Shown here: positions 7,285 through 10,170 of the stretch, in pieces
Layout: each line of letters starts with the position of its first letter
Numbering within the stretch: position 1 is the first letter of the stretch
From: WHSM01 sp050701815
GTDB lineage: Bacteria; Actinomycetota; Actinomycetes; Mycobacteriales; Micromonosporaceae
Length of the DNA stretch: 10,170 nt
Assembly (NCBI GenBank): GCA_050701815.1
Contig: JBOGDL010000189.1
Span: forward strand, 1 to 10,170
Reading direction: 5' to 3'
Translations under genes and position numbers: made by a program
Notes under the pieces: generated by a model
What the model saw: only the letters and a program-made list of their open reading frames with translations
Told to the model about the DNA's origin: nothing
Database searches by the model: none

Positions 7285-7652
7285 TTGGCGACCTCCTCTT
7301 GCTCGCCGGCGGCCGCCGCTCCGGCCTCCTTTTGATAGTCGGAGGCGAGCTTGTCGGCGATGGGGTCAAGCTTGCGGGTGGCGTGGCGCGCGTACAGCCA
7401 CGCGATCGCGAACGTCGAGACGAACTGCAGGATCCCGAACACAAACGCGACGTTGATGTTCCCGCCCACGGAGGCGGTCATCAGTCCGGGCAGCCAGTTC
7501 GCGCTGATCACGAACAGCAGGTACCACACCATGAACGCGACCGTCGCGGGGAACGCGAAGCCGCGGTAGCGCTGCCGCAGCTCCTGAAAGTCGCTGGTGG
7601 AGTGGATCCGTTCGTACACCTGGTGCTGCTGTGCCGTGGTCTTCTCGATCAC
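7281..7652 (-). CDS. DUF485 small membrane protein, partner of the symporter
   Basis: Small inner-membrane protein of the DUF485 (YjcH-like) family, always found next to acetate-type symporters; its role is not established. With the GTG start at 7652 it has 123 residues, with two hydrophobic helices (about 34-52 and 66-88). The conserved pattern is visible: FQELRQRYRGFAFP, GNINVAFVFGILQFVSTF and YARHATRKLDP. I chose GTG 7652 because GGAGG at 7661-7665 lies 8 nt before it. The frame is open to an ATG at 7703, but using it would add residues with no family likeness and would place the palindrome at 7678-7691 inside the gene. The Ala/Glu-rich C-terminus is probably disordered. Stop overlaps the symporter start by 4 nt. 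Confidence 0.9.
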   Translation of the reverse strand: MIEKTTAQQHQVYERIHSTSDFQELRQRYRGFAFPATVAFMVWYLLFVISANWLPGLMTASVGGNINVAFVFGILQFVSTFAIAWLYARHATRKLDPIADKLASDYQKEAGAAAAGEQEEVAK

Positions 7653-7660
7653 GACGCTCA

Positions 7661-7665
7661 CCTCC
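7661..7665 (-). promoter_or_regulatory. Ribosome binding site fixing the DUF485 start
   Basis: GGAGG on the minus strand, 8 nt before GTG 7652. A GTG at 7661 overlaps it and so cannot use it, and the ATG at 7703 has no comparable site in front of it. Confidence 0.6.
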
Positions 7666-7677
7666 GGGCACGGCTGG

Positions 7678-7691
7678 GTGACGTGTGTCAC
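7678..7691. promoter_or_regulatory. Palindromic candidate Crp-type operator before the DUF485-symporter operon
   Basis: GTGAC-N4-GTCAC, perfect 5-bp arms; both strands fit GTG-N6-GNCAC, the motif I recall for Streptomyces Crp, and it resembles GlxR sites of corynebacteria. It lies 26-39 nt before the DUF485 start codon, where a bound protein would more likely repress than activate. Assignment to Crp is inference; another dyad-binding regulator (including the nearby IclR protein) is possible. Confidence 0.4.
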
Positions 7692-7701
7692 TGACGCCGT
7701 C

Positions 7702-7707
7702 ACGCTA
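7702..7707 (-). promoter_or_regulatory. Tentative -10 element for the DUF485-symporter operon
   Basis: TAGCGT on the minus strand fits the TANNNT pattern of actinomycete -10 boxes, in otherwise very GC-rich DNA about 50 nt before the DUF485 start. No convincing -35 box is present at 17-18 nt. If real, transcription would start just inside the palindrome at 7678-7691. Confidence 0.2.
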
Positions 7708-7756
7708 TGCGGCGCCCGCAGCCTGTGGGGAGATCAGATGCTGGGCGGTGCGCCGA

Positions 7757-7772
7757 GCGGGGCACGCCCCGC
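7757..7772. repeat. Short GC hairpin in the IclR-DUF485 intergenic region
   Basis: GCGGGG at 7757-7762 and CCCCGC at 7767-7772 with a 4-nt loop. It could be a secondary terminator for the IclR transcript or a leader structure of the next operon; the sequence does not decide. Confidence 0.3.
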
Positions 7773-7783
7773 GACGTACGGGC

Positions 7784-7838
7784 AAAACAGCTGCGGTGAG
7801 CGGTCGATTCCCAGTGATGAACGGTTGAATCCGCAGCT
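7784..7838 (-). terminator. Probable intrinsic terminator of the IclR gene
   Basis: On the minus strand AGCTGCGG (7838-7831) pairs with CCGCAGCT (7796-7789) over a 34-nt loop. The loop can form a further GATTC/GAATC stem if one base of the outer stem is given up. The right arm is followed by GTTTTG (T4 at 7787-7784), a rare T-run in this DNA. It starts 54 nt after the IclR stop. The long loop lowers confidence. Confidence 0.4.
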
Positions 7839-7891
7839 CTGATGACCGCTGGGCCGGCCACGATGTCACCGTGGCGAACCCAGGTTGCCGG

Positions 7892-8692
7892 TCACGCCTC
7901 GGCGGGGCCCGAGTCCGCGGAGTCTGGCAGCGGCTGCCCGCCGATCCGGTTGGTGATGTCCTGGGCGCACTCCCGGATCAGCAGCCCGGCGCTGGCCGCG
8001 TTCGCCTCCGTCAACTCGCTGGAGAACGCCAGCGAGCAGACCAGCATCGCGACGTTTCCCTGGGCGTCGAACACGGGGGCGGCGATCCCGCTCTGGGCCA
8101 TGTCGAACTGCCTGATGCTGGTGCTGTACCCACGTTTGCGCACCGTGGCGAGCACCTCGTGCAGCTCGGGCCGATCGGCCACCGTGTGCTCGGTGAACGC
8201 CACCAGGCCGAACCTGTTGATCAGCCGGTCGACAGTCTCGGCGGGCTGCCAGGCCAGGAAGGCCTGCATCAGCGCTGGCGCGGAGAACGGGAACGTGTCA
8301 CCGACGCTGACCGTCACCCGCACCCCGACCCCTCGCTCGGCCTTGGCGAGCACCACGAACTCGCCGGAGCTCTGTCGCTGTGCCACGAACACCACGTAGC
8401 CGAGACTCCGGCTGACCTGGTCGATCGACTGCTGCACGATCGCGCCGACCGCCTCCGGCGGCACCCCCGTCAGAGCCAGCATGTGGGGCCCGAGCGACCA
8501 GCCGGCCCGGTCCCCGCGAGAGGTCACCCAACCGGCTCGCTGCAGGGTCGCGAGGATGTTGTAGCAGGTGCTGCGGTTCAGCTTGAGCTCGTTGATCAAG
8601 CTGCCGGTGGAGACTTCGGCAGGCCAGTCCTGCGCCAGCCGTTCGACGATCCGCACCGCGTTCACCACGGCGGGCACATCCGACGCCGGCAT
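7892..8692 (-). CDS. IclR-family transcriptional regulator
   Basis: DNA-binding regulator, 266 residues, full family length. N-terminal winged helix at about 8-72 (VVNAVRIVERLA, then the recognition-helix region LKLNRSTCYNILATLQRAGWV). C-terminal ligand-binding domain at about 80-255, with family-typical stretches around GDTFPFSAPALMQAFLAW, KRGYSTSIRQFDMAQSGIAAPVFD and SSELTEANAASAGLLIRECAQDIT. IclR proteins usually respond to small carbon metabolites and often control nearby transport or catabolic genes. ATG 8692 is preceded by AAGGGAG at good distance. It stands between the ABC permeases (upstream, separated by a hairpin) and the DUF485-symporter operon (downstream, separated by a probable terminator), so it probably has its own transcript. 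The ABC operon is the likeliest target by proximity, but this is inference. Confidence 0.93.
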   Translation of the reverse strand: MPASDVPAVVNAVRIVERLAQDWPAEVSTGSLINELKLNRSTCYNILATLQRAGWVTSRGDRAGWSLGPHMLALTGVPPEAVGAIVQQSIDQVSRSLGYVVFVAQRQSSGEFVVLAKAERGVGVRVTVSVGDTFPFSAPALMQAFLAWQPAETVDRLINRFGLVAFTEHTVADRPELHEVLATVRKRGYSTSIRQFDMAQSGIAAPVFDAQGNVAMLVCSLAFSSELTEANAASAGLLIRECAQDITNRIGGQPLPDSADSGPAEA

Positions 8693-8733
8693 CGCGTCTC
8701 CCTTCCCTCGTTGTGCGAGTCTCGGGCGGCAGG

Positions 8734-8773
8734 ACCCGACCCGGCCCCGGAGGATCGCCCCGGGGCGTCGGGT
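8734..8773 (-). terminator. Bipartite hairpin terminator of the ABC permease operon
   Basis: Starting on the base after the permease stop codon (minus strand), arms 8767-8773/8734-8740 (7 bp) and 8760-8766/8744-8750 (7 bp) stack with a 3-nt bulge (8741-8743) and enclose a 9-nt loop (8751-8759). This strong GC stem is 41 nt before the IclR start, so any separate IclR promoter must be very short, overlap the stem or lie inside the permease gene. Confidence 0.6.
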
Positions 8774-9547
8774 TCAGCTTGGCTGCGGCCCTCGTCGGGC
8801 CCCGATCACCGCGTCCAGCCGCGTCACGGCCCAGTTGACCAGCACGCCGAGCACACCGGCGATCACCAGCAACCCGTAGACCTGCGCGGACAGGAAATTG
8901 CCCTGCGCCTCCGCGATCAGTGAGCCGAGCCCGTCGATCCGGGTGACGATCTCCACCAGCAGGGTGATGATCAGCGCCAGCGGAGCGGCGAGCCGGACAC
9001 CCAGCAACACCGCGGGTACGAGCGACGGCGCGATCACCTTGCGGGTGCGCTCCCATCGCGACAACCGTACGGTGCGCGCGGAGTCCAACAGCACCGGGCT
9101 GACCGTCTTGCGCGCCGCGCGACAGGTGAGCAGCACCGGCCACAGCGACGGCAGGATAACCACCGCCAGTTTCATCTGCACCGTGTTGCCGAGCAGCAAC
9201 GCGGCCACCGGCACCAACGCTGCCGCCGGCAGGATCCGCAGGAACTCGAACGTGGGGCCCAGAGCCTGGTCCAGGACCCGGGACGAGCCGATCGCCGCGC
9301 CCAAGGCGGCCCCCAGCAGGGTGGCTGTCGCCAGGGCCAGCAAGAAGGTCCACGAGGTGGCGACCAAGGCGTTGACCAGCTCACCGTCGCTCACCAACGG
9401 ACCGATGGCGCCTGCCCACTTGCTGGGGGGCGGGAAGTACGGCGACTCGCTGTCGGCGAGCACCTGCCACACTCCCAGCGCCAGCACCAGCGGCAGCAGA
9501 CCCCGCAACGGCGTGACGCCGTGGCGGTTGGTTTGACGTTTCCTCAT
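8774..9547 (-). CDS. ABC transporter permease, NitT/TauT/SsuC type
   Basis: Membrane permease of an ABC importer, 257 residues, the usual length for SsuC/TauC-like proteins. It has about six hydrophobic helices: one near 14-31, then a core from about 60 to 245. The conserved EFLRILPAAALVPVAALLLG segment is at 101-120. The EAA-type cytoplasmic loop that contacts the ATPase is at about 155-187 (DSARTVRLSRWERTRKVIAPSLVPAVLLGVRLA). Relatives import sulfonates, nitrate, taurine, pyrimidine precursors or aromatic acids; the substrate here cannot be read from the permease. ATG 9547 overlaps the stop of the preceding permease gene (ATGA), with AGGTGA shortly upstream. It ends the operon. The ATPase and solute-binding protein are not in the window and are expected upstream (beyond 10170). 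Confidence 0.9.
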   Translation of the reverse strand: MRKRQTNRHGVTPLRGLLPLVLALGVWQVLADSESPYFPPPSKWAGAIGPLVSDGELVNALVATSWTFLLALATATLLGAALGAAIGSSRVLDQALGPTFEFLRILPAAALVPVAALLLGNTVQMKLAVVILPSLWPVLLTCRAARKTVSPVLLDSARTVRLSRWERTRKVIAPSLVPAVLLGVRLAAPLALIITLLVEIVTRIDGLGSLIAEAQGNFLSAQVYGLLVIAGVLGVLVNWAVTRLDAVIGARRGPQPS

Positions 9548-10170
9548 GCTGCATCACCTGCCGCGGCCATGGTGGAACGAAGCAGCAGCCGGGACGCGCC
9601 GACCAGCACGGCGTTCAGCACGATCCCGCAGACGCCGATCACCACCACGTACCCGAACATCTGCGCCGGACGGAGCGCCTGTTGCGCCTGAATCAAGGCG
9701 TACCCGAGCCCGACCGGCGTGCCGACCATCTCCACCACGATGGTGAGCACCAGAGACAGCCCCAGCCCGAGGCGCAGCCCCACCACAATCGACGGCACCG
9801 CGGCCGGCAGCCGGAGCTTGAGGATGGCGGCTGGCGTAGACAACCGGAGCACTCTGCCCACCTCGATCAATCGCTGGTCCAGGCCGCGCACCCCGGCGAT
9901 GGTGTTCACCAACACCGGCCAGAGCGCCGCGTAGAACGCGACCGCGATCTCGGCCTCTGAGGTGAACCCGAACACCAGCACCACGACCGGCACGAACGCC
10001 ACGATGGGCAACGCGCGCAGCACTTCGACGCTGGCCATCGAATAGCGCCAGGTCGCGGGGACCAAGCCCAGCAGCAAGCCGGCGGCGATGCCGACCAGGG
10101 CGGCGCCCGTCCACCCGACCAGCGCGGCGGCCAGGGTGTGAGCGACCGTGAAGCTGAGATTCCCCTCCGC
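9544..10170 (-). CDS. ABC transporter permease, NitT/TauT/SsuC type, N-terminus outside window
   Basis: The frame is open to the window edge, so the gene is cut at its 5' end; 208 residues are visible and roughly 50-70 are probably missing. A TTG at 10077 could be read as a start, but the translation upstream of it (AHTLAAALVGWTGAALVGIAAGLLLG) is typical first-helix sequence of this family. The family stretch EVLRALPIVAFVPVVVLVFGF and an EAA-type loop (IEVGRVLRLSTPAAILKLRLPAAVPSIVVGLRLG) are both present. It overlaps the second permease by 4 nt. The two permeases are clearly different sequences, so they probably form a heterodimeric channel in one importer. Confidence 0.9.
   Translation of the reverse strand, partial: AEGNLSFTVAHTLAAALVGWTGAALVGIAAGLLLGLVPATWRYSMASVEVLRALPIVAFVPVVVLVFGFTSEAEIAVAFYAALWPVLVNTIAGVRGLDQRLIEVGRVLRLSTPAAILKLRLPAAVPSIVVGLRLGLGLSLVLTIVVEMVGTPVGLGYALIQAQQALRPAQMFGYVVVIGVCGIVLNAVLVGASRLLLRSTMAAAGDAA

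Noticed and set aside
7852..7859. GGCCGGCC palindrome after the IclR gene
   Set aside because: An 8-bp self-complementary site with no loop cannot form a hairpin terminator and is expected by chance in DNA this GC-rich.
7871..8923. Plus-strand open frame of 350 codons opposite IclR
   Set aside because: It crosses the IclR gene, the terminator hairpin and part of the permease on the other strand and has no recognisable fold; IclR is clear on the minus strand.
1..10170. Possible novel defence, mobile or biosynthetic system
   Set aside because: All well-supported genes belong to common metabolic, transport or signalling families. There are no transposase, integrase, toxin-antitoxin, nuclease-helicase, NRPS/PKS or CRISPR-like signals, and no shift in base composition to mark an island.

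Overview
The window is dense, very GC-rich DNA with strongly GC-biased third codon positions, GTG starts and 4-nt stop/start overlaps. This is typical of an actinomycete chromosome; a Pseudonocardiales-type host is plausible but not proven. It looks like ordinary core or housekeeping chromosome. I see no mobile element, CRISPR array, tRNA or rRNA, and no defence or biosynthetic cassette.

Plus strand, 2-2101: a three-gene unit. It holds the 3' end of an unrecognised small protein, a ROK-family glucokinase, and a short endonuclease/exonuclease/phosphatase (EEP) superfamily enzyme. It ends in a 12-bp perfect hairpin (2088-2114) that also faces the convergent minus-strand unit.

Minus strand, read from 5495 down to 2132: an OmpR-family response regulator, a HAMP histidine kinase with almost no extracytoplasmic part, and a large polytopic DUF4153/DUF4173-like membrane protein. 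All three are joined by 4-nt overlaps. The membrane protein is therefore probably either the sensing partner or an effector of the two-component pair; this is the least understood part of the window.

Minus strand, 7652 to 5644: a DUF485 small membrane protein overlapping a sodium/solute symporter of the ActP (acetate/monocarboxylate) type. The operon is followed by a hairpin terminator. Upstream lies a palindrome that fits the Crp-type motif GTG-N6-GNCAC, which could link monocarboxylate uptake to cAMP or carbon status.

Minus strand, 10170 to 7892: two tandem NitT/TauT/SsuC-type ABC permeases (the first cut by the window edge), a bipartite hairpin directly after the second permease's stop codon, and then an IclR-family regulator. 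The regulator may control the ABC operon, the acetate-type operon or another locus; the sequence does not decide.

Overall theme: carbon handling (glucose phosphorylation, monocarboxylate and small-anion uptake) plus one envelope or membrane signalling operon. I find no clear new system. The most hypothesis-worthy points are the DUF4153-kinase coupling and the Crp-like site.
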